A stretch of 64,000 nucleotides of DNA from CAZYTM01 sp964649725 (GTDB lineage Bacteria; Desulfobacterota; Desulfuromonadia; Geobacterales; Geobacteraceae), in the NCBI GenBank assembly GCA_964649725.1, contig CAZYTM010000001.1, positions 744,001 through 808,000 of the forward strand. Direction: 5' to 3'. Shown here in pieces: positions 17,245 through 26,605 of the stretch. Position numbers and translations under genes: made by a program. Under the pieces are notes generated by a model. The model searched no databases and was not told where the DNA came from. It saw only the letters and a program-made list of their open reading frames with translations. The stretch's first letter is position 1. Each line of letters begins with the position of its first letter.

Positions 17245-17754
17245 ATGAGTACTGCGACTGCCGAGCAGCAACCAACAGAAGAAATCGATCTGGCCATAGC
17301 CAATCATGTAATTGACAAGTATCTTACACTGCCCGGCAATCTAATGCCTGTACTGCAGGGGATACAAGACGAATATGGTTACGTGCCGAAGCCTACAATA
17401 GACCTGGTGGCCGAAAGGCTCAATGTGTATCCTAGCCAGATATTTGGTGTGCTGACATTCTACGCCCAGTTTCATCTCAAGCCTCGTGGACGATTTATTA
17501 TCAGGGTCTGCGTCGGTACCGCATGTCACGTACAGGGCGCGCCAAGAATTGTAGAGACATTTTTCGACAAGCTCGGCATCGGCCATGCTGAAACCAGTCC
17601 GGACCTTCGTTACACCTTCGAAAAGGTTGCCTGCCTCGGTGCCTGTGGCATGGCCCCTCTAGCCATGGTTAATGATGCGACGTACGGTTCGATGACGGTA
17701 CAAAAGGTGAATGACATAATTGCGGATTACAACCAGAGGCCGATGAAGAAGTAA
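17245..17754 (+). CDS. nuoE: NADH-quinone oxidoreductase subunit E
   Basis: 169 residues, thioredoxin-like [2Fe-2S] subunit (cluster N1a) of the NADH-input module. The four ligands are in CVGTACHVQGA and CLGACGMAP (C-x4-C and C-x3-C). The ATG at 17245 is chosen over 17236, because AGGAG abuts the earlier ATG but is 9 bases from the later one. Works with NuoF, which follows after 35 bases. Confidence 0.94.
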   Translation: MSTATAEQQPTEEIDLAIANHVIDKYLTLPGNLMPVLQGIQDEYGYVPKPTIDLVAERLNVYPSQIFGVLTFYAQFHLKPRGRFIIRVCVGTACHVQGAPRIVETFFDKLGIGHAETSPDLRYTFEKVACLGACGMAPLAMVNDATYGSMTVQKVNDIIADYNQRPMKK

Positions 17755-17789
17755 GTAACCTGAAACTTTCCGGCAGGGGACGATTCCTT

Positions 17790-19571
17790 ATGAGCGATAA
17801 TGCAGCTATAAAAATTTTGATCTGCCAAGGCACCGGTGGTGTATCGATGGGTGCCTACGAGGTCGAGGCCGAATTCAACAGGGTGATTGCCGAAAAAGGT
17901 GTTGATGCTGTAGTCGGCAAACGTTGCGATGTCATCAAGACCGGATGCCGTGGTCTCTGCGCAAATGACGTTTTGGTGGACATCATAACCCCCGAGCAGG
18001 GCCGGGTTACCTACGATTTCGTCAGAGCGGATGAGGTCGAGAAGATCATAGATGAACATATCATCAACAAAACGGTAATAGAGAAGCGAAAGGCGAAGCC
18101 ATACTACAACCAGTTCGTTGACGCCCAGATGCGGGTGGTCATGACCGGTTGCGGGCAGATTAACCCGGAAGAACTAGGCGCCTACCTGGACGAAGACGGT
18201 TTCAAAGCGATCGAAAAGTGTGTCAAGGAGATGACACCGACCGAGATTATCGAGGCGGTCAAGAAATCCGGACTCCGTGGCCGTGGAGGGGGAGGCTTCC
18301 CCACCGGGATGAAGTGGTCGTTCTGTGCAGCTACTCCGGGCAAGCAGAAGTATGTCATCTGTAATGCGGACGAAGGAGACCCCGGGGCTTTCATGGACCG
18401 TTCCCTGTTGGAAGGCGATCCTTATTGTATCATTGAAGGGATGATGATCGCCGCATATGCAATAGGTTGTACTGCTGGTTATGTTTATGTTCGTGCTGAG
18501 TACCCGCTGGCGATCGAGCGATTGCAAATGGCCCTTGATACCTGTTACGAAAAAGGGTATCTCGGGAAGAATATTATGGGGTTAGGATTTGATTTTGACC
18601 TTCGTATCAAGAAAGGAGCTGGCGCTTTTGTCTGCGGTGAAGAGACTGCGCTGATGGCTTCCATTGAGGGTGAGCGTGGTATGCCTAGGCCCAGACCACC
18701 GTTTCCTGCCGTTAAAGGCCTGTGGGGAAAACCGACCAATATTAACAATGTGGAGACCTTTGCCAACGTACGCCACATTATACTGCGCGGCGCTGAATGG
18801 TATGCTTCGCTTGGCACCGAAACCACCAAGGGGACCAAAATATTTGCCGTTACCGGCAAGGTCAAGCATACCGGACTGGTTGAAGTACCGGCCGGCATGA
18901 CTGTCCGTTCAGTCATCTATGATGTTTGCGGAGGGATTCTCAATAATCGCAAGTTCAAAGCAGTCCAGGCTGGAGGCCCTTCTGGTGGCTGTATCCCAGG
19001 AGAGATCCTCGACACTCCGGTTGATTTCGATTCATTGATTAAGGCCGGCGCCATGATGGGTTCCGGTGGTCTGGTGGTGATGGACGAGACTACCTGCATG
19101 GTGGACGTGGCCCAGTTCTTCCTTAGTTTTACCAGAATGGAGTCATGCGGTAAATGTGTACCTTGCCGGATTGGACTTAAGGCGATGCTAGACATCCTGC
19201 AGCGGATTACCGAAGGGCGAGGCGAGCCGTCGGATATTGATACCCTGCTGGAGATGGGGACGACCATCAAGAAGGCTTCACTCTGCGGCCTAGGTCAGAC
19301 TGCACCTAATCCTATTCTCTCTACCATCAAATATTTCCGGCACGAGTATGAAGCGCATATAAATGATAAGCGCTGCCCATCCAATTGCTGCAAGGAACTA
19401 CTCCTCTGGCAGGTAGTCGAAGAGAAATGTGTCAAGTGCGGAGCCTGCCTGAAGGCCTGCCCAGTTGATGCGATTGAATGGGAAAAAGGCAAGATTGCCT
19501 ATCTGATCAAGGATAAATGCACCAAGTGTAAGTCCTGCTATGATGTATGTCGCTTTATGGCGATTGAGTAG
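17790..19571 (+). CDS. nuoF: NADH-quinone oxidoreductase subunit F, long HydB/HndC-like form
   Basis: 593 residues, much longer than E. coli NuoF (about 445). Domains: N-terminal thioredoxin-like [2Fe-2S] fold (about 1-95), FMN/NADH domain with GLRGRGGGGFPTG, the N3 cluster segment ESCGKCVPCR, and a C-terminal pair of [4Fe-4S] ferredoxin motifs (CVKCGACLKACP, CTKCKSCYDVC). This is the plan of the diaphorase subunits of NAD(P)-linked hydrogenases and NfnB-like proteins. The N-terminal fold has C12, C53 and C57 but Gly at position 17 where the second ligand of CxGTxC should be, so a normal [2Fe-2S] site may be lost or altered. It oxidises NADH and passes electrons to NuoG. Confidence 0.94.
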   Translation: MSDNAAIKILICQGTGGVSMGAYEVEAEFNRVIAEKGVDAVVGKRCDVIKTGCRGLCANDVLVDIITPEQGRVTYDFVRADEVEKIIDEHIINKTVIEKRKAKPYYNQFVDAQMRVVMTGCGQINPEELGAYLDEDGFKAIEKCVKEMTPTEIIEAVKKSGLRGRGGGGFPTGMKWSFCAATPGKQKYVICNADEGDPGAFMDRSLLEGDPYCIIEGMMIAAYAIGCTAGYVYVRAEYPLAIERLQMALDTCYEKGYLGKNIMGLGFDFDLRIKKGAGAFVCGEETALMASIEGERGMPRPRPPFPAVKGLWGKPTNINNVETFANVRHIILRGAEWYASLGTETTKGTKIFAVTGKVKHTGLVEVPAGMTVRSVIYDVCGGILNNRKFKAVQAGGPSGGCIPGEILDTPVDFDSLIKAGAMMGSGGLVVMDETTCMVDVAQFFLSFTRMESCGKCVPCRIGLKAMLDILQRITEGRGEPSDIDTLLEMGTTIKKASLCGLGQTAPNPILSTIKYFRHEYEAHINDKRCPSNCCKELLLWQVVEEKCVKCGACLKACPVDAIEWEKGKIAYLIKDKCTKCKSCYDVCRFMAIE

Positions 19572-19612
19572 TTGCTACCCAAGTACACATCCGAGGGAGA
19601 GTAGAGGTCGAG

Positions 19613-22102
19613 ATGGTAAATCTTACAATCGATGACAAACAGGTAACGGTAGCGAAAGACGCGACCATCTACGATGCGGCCGTTGCGGCAGGCATCCGTA
19701 TTCCGATTCTCTGTCACGACAAGAAACTTCTGCCGTTTGGCGGTTGCCGTATGTGTCTGGTCGAGGTCGAGCAGATGAAGGGGCGACAGATACCTGCCTG
19801 TACCACTCCGGTTACAGAGGGCATGATCGTTCGGACCTCGACTGAAGAGATAGTCCAGGCTCGCAAGATGGTACTGGAACTGCTGTTGCTCAAGCATCCT
19901 CTCGACTGTCCGGTCTGTGATGCCGCTGGTGATTGTGATCTGCAGAACCTCACCTACGAATACAAAATAACGGCAAATCGTTTCCAGGACGAGAAGTTCA
20001 AATATGAGATTGACTATGAAAATAAGCTCATTGAACGGGATATGAACCGTTGTGTTTTGTGCGGAAAATGTTCCCGTATATGTGACGAAATAGTTAGCTA
20101 TGGAGCTCTTTCGTTTGTTAACCGTGGGCTAGAGGCAAATATTGCGACACCTTTTAACGGTCCGCTTGAATGTGAATTCTGTGGATCTTGTATTTCCGTC
20201 TGCCCAGTAGGGGCACTAATATCCAGGCCTTTTAAATTCAAGGCTCGCTGGTGGGCTCTTAACAAAGTTAAGACGGTATGCTCCTATTGTGGTACCGGTT
20301 GTCAGCTGACACTTGGAGTAAAGGACAATCAGGTAATAACCACTGTCTATGATGAGAATCAGGGGTTCCATAATGGCCAGCTCTGTACCCGTGGCCGTTT
20401 TGGATATCAGTTTGTCAACAGTCCCAAGCGACTTAATAAACCTTTGGTACGCAAGAATGGCCAGTTGGTTGAAGCAAGTTGGGAAGAAGCATTGAAACTT
20501 GTCAGTGATCGCCTAAAATCAGCAAAAGCTAGCAATCCATCTGCAGTGGCCGGGCTGGTTACGCCACGGCTAACAAACGAAGAGCTTTACCTCTTCCGCA
20601 AATTGCTCAAGGAAGCAGTTGGCACCGACAATGTCGATCATTCTGCAGGATATGCCCATAGTGCATTGACTATCGGTGCACAGGCTAGCCTCGGCTATGC
20701 ATCATCACCTTCACTTATCAGCGATATTCAGAAGGCCAATCTGCTTCTTGTCATCAAGAGCGATGCATATGAGACGCATCCGGTGCTCGGTTTCGAAATA
20801 AATATGGGAGTAAAGAACAAGGAGATCGTCCTTAGAATTCTCTCAGATAAAAAAGGGAAACTGGGCAAACTCCCCAAGGCGATAACGCACCTGCACAAGC
20901 CTGGGAATGAGATGGCAGTTATCAACGCCATGGCCAAGGTAATTATTGATGAAAATCTGGTTGATGGGTCGGCCAGCTCCATTAGCGGTTTTGATTCATA
21001 CAAAGGTAGTCTGGCTGGTTATGCACCGGAACAGGTAGCTGCCAGTACTGGTCTTGGCGCCGAAGATATACGCAATCTGGCACGTGAATATGCTAAGGCA
21101 GAAAAGGCGCTCATCATGCTGCCGCTGGGCCATGGGTATCCTGGGCATGATGCCAAGCTGGCCCAGGCACTCCTCAACCTCGCATTCCTGACCGGCAAAA
21201 TCGGCAAGGAAGGTAGTGGCGTTCTCTTCCTGGGAGAAAAGAACAACAGCCAGGGAGCGGTTGATATGGGGCTCTTCCCGACAGCCGGTGGAAAGGTAGC
21301 ATCTGCTATTATTGATGGTTGCGCCACTGGTGCCATTAACACTCTTTATATAGCTGGCGAAAACCCGGTGGTATCCTACCCGGAGCGGAAAAAGGTAGAG
21401 GCTGCCCTCGACAAGGTTGAATTTTTAGTGGTGCAGGATCTCTTCCTCACCGAAACGGCAGCCAAGGCCCACGTGGTGCTGCCGGCCTGTTCCTTTGCTG
21501 AGAAGGAAGGGAGCTTTACCAGTGTTGGCCGGGTAGTGCAGAAGATCAATAAGGCAATTCCACCGGTAGGTGAGTCTCGCAGTGATTTTGTCATCTTCAA
21601 AGAGCTCTATGCTGCTTTAGGGGGCGAAGGTAATTACAAAAACGTGAGTGATCTGTTTGTTGAGATCAGTAACACGAATGCAGCTTATAAAGGACTGAGT
21701 CTGGCAAGTCTTGGTGAAGAAGGGGCGATTTTACCAGTTGCTGGTCAAGCCAGTTTCATTGCTGTTGATGCACCGGTAGTTGCTGGTGAAGCAGATAAGC
21801 TAGCATTGTTAACAGGCAGTGCGCTCTATCATTGTGGCACAATGTCGCTTTACGGTGAAGGGCCAATGGCAGTCTGTCCTGATGCCTATATAGAGTTTGG
21901 ACGGGAAGATGCCATATCTCGCTCTATTGCTGATGGCGATCTTGTCACTGTCAAAGCTCCTGGAGGCGAATTAAAGCTGAAGGCCAAGGTTGGCTCTCGG
22001 TTGCCACAGGGGGTTGTATTTGCTCCATATCACTTTGCCGATGCCTCAATTAATAACCTGATCAAAGGGACTGCTGTCACTTGGGTTAGCGTGAGTAAAT
22101 AG
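19613..22102 (+). CDS. nuoG: NADH-quinone oxidoreductase subunit G
   Basis: 829 residues. N-terminal ferredoxin-type [2Fe-2S] domain (GGCRMCLVEVE), the His-Cys3 N5 motif within HPLDCPVCDAAGDCDL, two [4Fe-4S] motifs CVLCGKCSRIC and CEFCGSCISVCP, then the extra N7-type CSYCGTGCQL leading into a molybdopterin-oxidoreductase-like domain that in complex I carries no molybdenum. The CxxCxxxC after residue ~220 and the formate-dehydrogenase-like middle are typical of the longer NuoG forms. It collects electrons from NuoF and forwards them to NuoI. Position and spacing (41 bases after nuoF) mark it as part of the operon. Confidence 0.95.
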   Translation: MVNLTIDDKQVTVAKDATIYDAAVAAGIRIPILCHDKKLLPFGGCRMCLVEVEQMKGRQIPACTTPVTEGMIVRTSTEEIVQARKMVLELLLLKHPLDCPVCDAAGDCDLQNLTYEYKITANRFQDEKFKYEIDYENKLIERDMNRCVLCGKCSRICDEIVSYGALSFVNRGLEANIATPFNGPLECEFCGSCISVCPVGALISRPFKFKARWWALNKVKTVCSYCGTGCQLTLGVKDNQVITTVYDENQGFHNGQLCTRGRFGYQFVNSPKRLNKPLVRKNGQLVEASWEEALKLVSDRLKSAKASNPSAVAGLVTPRLTNEELYLFRKLLKEAVGTDNVDHSAGYAHSALTIGAQASLGYASSPSLISDIQKANLLLVIKSDAYETHPVLGFEINMGVKNKEIVLRILSDKKGKLGKLPKAITHLHKPGNEMAVINAMAKVIIDENLVDGSASSISGFDSYKGSLAGYAPEQVAASTGLGAEDIRNLAREYAKAEKALIMLPLGHGYPGHDAKLAQALLNLAFLTGKIGKEGSGVLFLGEKNNSQGAVDMGLFPTAGGKVASAIIDGCATGAINTLYIAGENPVVSYPERKKVEAALDKVEFLVVQDLFLTETAAKAHVVLPACSFAEKEGSFTSVGRVVQKINKAIPPVGESRSDFVIFKELYAALGGEGNYKNVSDLFVEISNTNAAYKGLSLASLGEEGAILPVAGQASFIAVDAPVVAGEADKLALLTGSALYHCGTMSLYGEGPMAVCPDAYIEFGREDAISRSIADGDLVTVKAPGGELKLKAKVGSRLPQGVVFAPYHFADASINNLIKGTAVTWVSVSK

Positions 22103-22142
22103 TAGATAATGCTTAATTCCACACAGAGGGGAAGAGGATAAG

Positions 22143-23210
22143 ATGGATACGCTCATTTTAGGACTGCCGATTGCGTACTATATTGCCATGCTTGCCAAGG
22201 TTCTTGTAGCTTTCATATTCGTGCTGCTCACCGTGGCCTATGCAACCTACGCTGAAAGGAAGATCATCGGCCACATGCAAGTCCGCCTTGGTCCAATGCG
22301 GACCGGCTGGCATGGTCTGTTGCAGCCGATTGCTGACGGCGTAAAACTCTTCTTTAAAGAAGAGATCATCCCGGCACAGGCAAGTACCTTCGCCTTTCTC
22401 ATCGCCCCGCTAGTGGCGTTGATAACAGCCTTTATCTCTTTTGCAGTCATTCCATTCGGCAGCACTATCGAAGTTATGGGCTACAAAGTACCGCTGCAGA
22501 TTGCAGGTTATTACGACAAGGGGTTGGACAAGGTATTTGACGTAAATGTCGGAGTCCTCTATATCCTGGCAGTTGCTTCACTCGGAGTATACGGTATCGT
22601 TCTGGCGGGCTGGGCATCAAATAGCAAATACTCTCTGCTTGGCGGGCTACGTGCCTCTGCACAGATGATCTCTTACGAACTTGCAGCTGGTTTGGCTATT
22701 ATTTCAGTATTCCTTATGTCTGGATCGCTGTCGCTACAGCAGATTGTCGCTGATCAGACTGGAGCATTCGGTGTAGCTGGCTGGTATATATTCCGCAACC
22801 CCTGCACTTTCCTGGCAGCAATCATCTTCTTCATCTGCTCCATCGCCGAGATCAACCGTACCCCGTTCGACTTACCCGAAGCAGAGACTGAACTGGTCTC
22901 CGGCTTCTGTACTGAATACTCAAGTATGAAATACGCAATGTTCTTCATGGCTGAGTATGCCAACATGATTACAGTATGTGCCGTAACTACCACCCTTTTC
23001 CTCGGTGGCTGGCATGGCCCCGGATTCCTCCCTGGCTGGTGCTGGTTTATCGCCAAGGTGTACGCCCTCATCTTCCTCTGCATGTGGATCAGGGCGACCT
23101 ATCCTCGCTATCGTTATGACCAGCTTATGCGTCTTGGATGGAAATTCTTCCTGCCGATTACGCTTTTGAATGTCGTGGCGACCGGCATCTGGATTCTGGT
23201 AACTACTTAG
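22143..23210 (+). CDS. nuoH: NADH-quinone oxidoreductase subunit H
   Basis: 355 residues with about eight or nine transmembrane helices; it forms the floor of the quinone chamber and the first proton path. The cytoplasmic loop signatures YAERKIIGHMQVRLGP and NRTPFDLPEAE with its conserved acidic residues are intact. GAGGGGAAGAGG precedes the ATG. It begins the membrane-arm half of the operon. Confidence 0.96.
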   Translation: MDTLILGLPIAYYIAMLAKVLVAFIFVLLTVAYATYAERKIIGHMQVRLGPMRTGWHGLLQPIADGVKLFFKEEIIPAQASTFAFLIAPLVALITAFISFAVIPFGSTIEVMGYKVPLQIAGYYDKGLDKVFDVNVGVLYILAVASLGVYGIVLAGWASNSKYSLLGGLRASAQMISYELAAGLAIISVFLMSGSLSLQQIVADQTGAFGVAGWYIFRNPCTFLAAIIFFICSIAEINRTPFDLPEAETELVSGFCTEYSSMKYAMFFMAEYANMITVCAVTTTLFLGGWHGPGFLPGWCWFIAKVYALIFLCMWIRATYPRYRYDQLMRLGWKFFLPITLLNVVATGIWILVTT

Positions 23211-23266
23211 GGCTGCGGTATCGTTAGATTGTGCACAACTTCTTAAATCAGAAGAGGATATAACCC

Positions 23267-23665
23267 ATGATAATGCCGCTGATTAATGGACTCAAGATTA
23301 CATTCAAACACATGTTCATGAAACCGGTTACCCTTCAGTATCCGAAGGAAAGGCCAGTGGTATTGTCTAATTACCGCGGTCTGCATGCCTTGAATGTCTC
23401 CCGTGACCGGGCCAAGTGTGTTGCCTGTTACCTATGCCCCACTGTCTGCCCGGCAAAGTGTATCACTGTCGAGGCGATGGAGGATGCAAATCACGATAAA
23501 CATGCCGCAGTTTACGAAATTGACCTACTCCGCTGCATCTTCTGTGGTTACTGTGTTGAGGCTTGTCCGGTTGATGCGCTGAGAATGACACAGGCATTTG
23601 AGTTGGCAAACTACAAGCGGGAAGATTTCTTCTACGGCAAAGAGCGACTTTTAGAAAAGAAATAA
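23267..23665 (+). CDS. nuoI: NADH-quinone oxidoreductase subunit I
   Basis: 132 residues with two [4Fe-4S] motifs, CVACYLCPTVCP and CIFCGYCVEACP, holding clusters N6a and N6b that link NuoG to NuoB. The N-terminal segment YPKERPVVLSNYRG is the usual amphipathic membrane-contact region. The start has two close candidates (23267 ATG and an in-frame ATG at 23273); the first is behind AGAAGAGGATA. Confidence 0.95.
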   Translation: MIMPLINGLKITFKHMFMKPVTLQYPKERPVVLSNYRGLHALNVSRDRAKCVACYLCPTVCPAKCITVEAMEDANHDKHAAVYEIDLLRCIFCGYCVEACPVDALRMTQAFELANYKREDFFYGKERLLEKK

Positions 23666-23676
23666 AGGAGCAGTCA

Positions 23677-24183
23677 ATGCTAGAAACGTTATTCTTTCTC
23701 ATCGTGGCAGCGGTGGCTGTCCTTTCCAGCATCCTGGTGATCACCTGTAAGAATCCGATTAACAGCGCCCTGTCGTTGATAATGACATTCTTCTGTCTTG
23801 CCACCTTCTACGTCATGCTGGATGCCCCATTCATGGCTGCAATCCAGGTTATTGTCTATGCTGGTGCAATAATGGTGTTGATTGTATTTGTAATCATGCT
23901 CCTGAATATCAGGGCCGAAACAGGCAAGCGTTCCAATCATGCAGTTATACTTGGCGGTATTATGGGGTTCTTTGTCCTTTTTGAGGCCTGTTACTTCCTG
24001 AACCGGAGCAAGATTACCGGTACTGTCGGTAATATGACCAAGGAACTGATCAACCAACAGGGGCACACCGAAATGATTGGTAAAGCGCTCTATACCGAAT
24101 TCCTGCTACCGTTTGAGATAACCTCGCTACTGCTTTTGGTTGCTATAATTGGTGCCGTAGTACTGGCGAAGAAAAAAATATAA
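23677..24183 (+). CDS. nuoJ: NADH-quinone oxidoreductase subunit J
   Basis: 168 residues, five predicted transmembrane helices. The pi-bulge helix is visible as VIVYAGAIMVLIVFVIML, a hallmark of this subunit and important in coupling. AAGGAG lies 8 bases before the ATG and only 11 bases separate it from nuoI. Confidence 0.95.
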   Translation: MLETLFFLIVAAVAVLSSILVITCKNPINSALSLIMTFFCLATFYVMLDAPFMAAIQVIVYAGAIMVLIVFVIMLLNIRAETGKRSNHAVILGGIMGFFVLFEACYFLNRSKITGTVGNMTKELINQQGHTEMIGKALYTEFLLPFEITSLLLLVAIIGAVVLAKKKI

Positions 24184-24208
24184 TATTTTAATCCTTAGAG
24201 GTGAGGAA

Positions 24209-24508
24209 ATGTCCATAGACAGCTATTTAATACTCAGCGCCATCATGTTTTCAATCGGCACCATCGGTGTGCTGATCCGGCGAAACGCCATCGTCATATT
24301 CATGTGCGTTGAGCTGATGCTTAATGCCGTGAACCTCACATTTATAGCCCTATCCAAGCAGTTGGGGAATATCGATGGACAGATATTTGTCTTCTTCGTA
24401 ATGACCGTTGCTGCAGCTGAAGCAGCGGTTGGCTTGGCGCTTATGATTGCGTTCTTTAAGAACCGTGAATCTATAGACGTTGAAGATATGAACGTGCTTA
24501 AGTGGTAA
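24209..24508 (+). CDS. nuoK: NADH-quinone oxidoreductase subunit K
   Basis: 99 residues, three transmembrane helices. The conserved intramembrane glutamates of the proton path appear in FMCVELMLNAVNL and in the third helix (AAAEAAVGLAL). GAGGTGAGG precedes the ATG. Normal length for the subunit. Confidence 0.95.
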   Translation: MSIDSYLILSAIMFSIGTIGVLIRRNAIVIFMCVELMLNAVNLTFIALSKQLGNIDGQIFVFFVMTVAAAEAAVGLALMIAFFKNRESIDVEDMNVLKW

Positions 24509-24550
24509 CTGTAATCAAGTTTCAGGAACTATACAGAGAAGGAGTCTGGA

Positions 24551-26557
24551 ATGTTTGATAATGTATGGCTTATACCTCTCTTTCCACTGATCGGCTTTCT
24601 GATTAACGGCCTGTTCGGGAAGAAAATCAAGGACGAAAAAGTCATCGGCGGGATAGGCTCACTAGCAGTGTTCGGCTCATTTGTAGTCGCGAGCATGACA
24701 CTTGTTAAAATGATTCAGCAGCCGATCCATGAGCGGGTGCACAACGTTACGGTCTTCACCTGGATAAAATCCGGGACATTCCAGGCGGATATCGGCTTCC
24801 TGATAGACCCTCTCTCTTGTGTTATGTTGATGGTGGTTACCGGTGTAGGTTTCCTGATCCACATATACTCCATCGGCTACATGCATGGAGAAGAAGGATT
24901 CTATCGCTTCTTCGCCTACCTCAATCTTTTCACCTTTTCCATGCTTCTGCTGGTGATGGGTAACAATTTGCTGCTGATGTTTGTCGGCTGGGAAGGTGTC
25001 GGCCTCTGTTCATATCTGTTGATTGGTTACTATTTTCATAAGAAATCAGCTGGTGATGCCGGTAAAAAGGCATTCGTTATGAACCGGGTAGGTGACTTCG
25101 GTTTCCTCTTGGGGCTATTTACTCTTTACTGGTGGCTTGGTCAGAACCACAACATCTGGACAATCCAGTTCACCGAGTTAGGTAAGCATGCCGAACTTTT
25201 TCAGGGTTGTACTCTGCTGACAGCAATAACACTCTTTTTCTTTCTTGGTGCAACAGGTAAATCTGCGCAGATTCCGCTCTACACCTGGTTGCCAGACGCG
25301 ATGGAAGGCCCGACTCCTGTTTCCGCCCTTATCCATGCAGCTACCATGGTAACTGCTGGTGTATACATGATTGGTCGGATGAATTTCCTTTATATCCAGG
25401 CTCCTACAACTATGATGGTGGTAGCCCTGGTAGGTGGAGCAACTGCCCTCTTTGCTGCTACCATCGGTACGGCTCAGAATGACATCAAGCGCGTACTTGC
25501 GTATTCAACTGTTTCTCAGCTTGGTTATATGTTTCTGGCAATGGGTGTTGGTGCCTTTGCCGCTGGTATCTTTCATCTTATGACGCATGCATTCTTTAAG
25601 GCCTGCCTCTTCCTCGGTTCCGGTGCAGTTATCCACTCCATGCACCATGCATTGCACCATGTCCACTCTCATGACGATGCCCAGGATATGCGTAATATGG
25701 GTGGACTTAAATCAAAAATGCCACTTACATATTGGACTTTTCTCATAGCAACAATTGCCATTGCAGGTATACCGCCATTAGCCGGATTCTTCAGTAAAGA
25801 TGAAATCCTCTGGATGGCATTTGCCAACCCTCATCACGGTAGTCTTAACTACCTGCTTTGGGGCTGTGGTGCTGTAGCAGCAGGACTCACAGCATTTTAC
25901 ATGTTCCGTTTAGTGTTCATGACCTTTTGGGGAGAATGTCGGATTACCCCTAAGGCTAAGGATCATCTCCATGAATCGCCGATGGTAATAGTTATCCCTC
26001 TTATTGTTCTAGCGTTTCTCTCAATAGTCGGCGGCTGGATCGGTATACCGAAGCTTATCGGTAACGTTATTGGGGGCGTGGCAAATCATTTTGAACATTT
26101 CCTGGCACCGGTATTTGAGTTTTCTGAAGAGTTTGCTAAAGCTCACGCACATGGTGGGCCGCACCCAAGTCATGCTGTCGAATGGGGGTTGATGGGTCTA
26201 TCAGTAGTGATTGCTGTAATCGGTATTTTCACTGCCTTTTCACTATATGTACTGAATACCTCTCTGCCGGGCAAGATTACGGCTGCTTTTCCTGCTCTGC
26301 ACCGGGCGGTTTACAACAAATGGTATATTGACGAGCTGTATGACTTTCTCTTTGTCAACCCTTGTAAGGCGCTGGGTAACTACCTCTGGAAGGGCTTCGA
26401 TGTAGTTGTAATAGATGGAATTGTTGACGGGACAGCTTATGTTATCAAAGGATTCAGCGGAGTGTTGCGTCACATTCAGTCAGGGTATGTGCATAATTAT
26501 GCGTTCTCCATGGCGCTCGGCGTGGTGGTAATCCTCGCCTTCTATATTTTCCACTAG
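24551..26557 (+). CDS. nuoL: NADH-quinone oxidoreductase subunit L
   Basis: 668 residues, the largest antiporter-like subunit (Mrp/MrpA type), about sixteen helices plus the long lateral amphipathic helix at the C terminus. Conserved proton-path segments include WEGVGLCSYLLIGYY, PLYTWLPDAMEGPTPVSALIH and HAATMVTAGVYM. A His-rich loop (HHALHHVHSHDD) is present as in many homologues. The C-terminal region (about 580-660) after SLPGKI is the typical extension. Spacing of 42 bases to nuoK keeps it in the operon. Confidence 0.96.
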   Translation: MFDNVWLIPLFPLIGFLINGLFGKKIKDEKVIGGIGSLAVFGSFVVASMTLVKMIQQPIHERVHNVTVFTWIKSGTFQADIGFLIDPLSCVMLMVVTGVGFLIHIYSIGYMHGEEGFYRFFAYLNLFTFSMLLLVMGNNLLLMFVGWEGVGLCSYLLIGYYFHKKSAGDAGKKAFVMNRVGDFGFLLGLFTLYWWLGQNHNIWTIQFTELGKHAELFQGCTLLTAITLFFFLGATGKSAQIPLYTWLPDAMEGPTPVSALIHAATMVTAGVYMIGRMNFLYIQAPTTMMVVALVGGATALFAATIGTAQNDIKRVLAYSTVSQLGYMFLAMGVGAFAAGIFHLMTHAFFKACLFLGSGAVIHSMHHALHHVHSHDDAQDMRNMGGLKSKMPLTYWTFLIATIAIAGIPPLAGFFSKDEILWMAFANPHHGSLNYLLWGCGAVAAGLTAFYMFRLVFMTFWGECRITPKAKDHLHESPMVIVIPLIVLAFLSIVGGWIGIPKLIGNVIGGVANHFEHFLAPVFEFSEEFAKAHAHGGPHPSHAVEWGLMGLSVVIAVIGIFTAFSLYVLNTSLPGKITAAFPALHRAVYNKWYIDELYDFLFVNPCKALGNYLWKGFDVVVIDGIVDGTAYVIKGFSGVLRHIQSGYVHNYAFSMALGVVVILAFYIFH

Positions 26558-26605
26558 GAGCAGCAAGGTTACGTATTTTCAACCGAAGCAAAGGAGCAGA
26601 GATTC

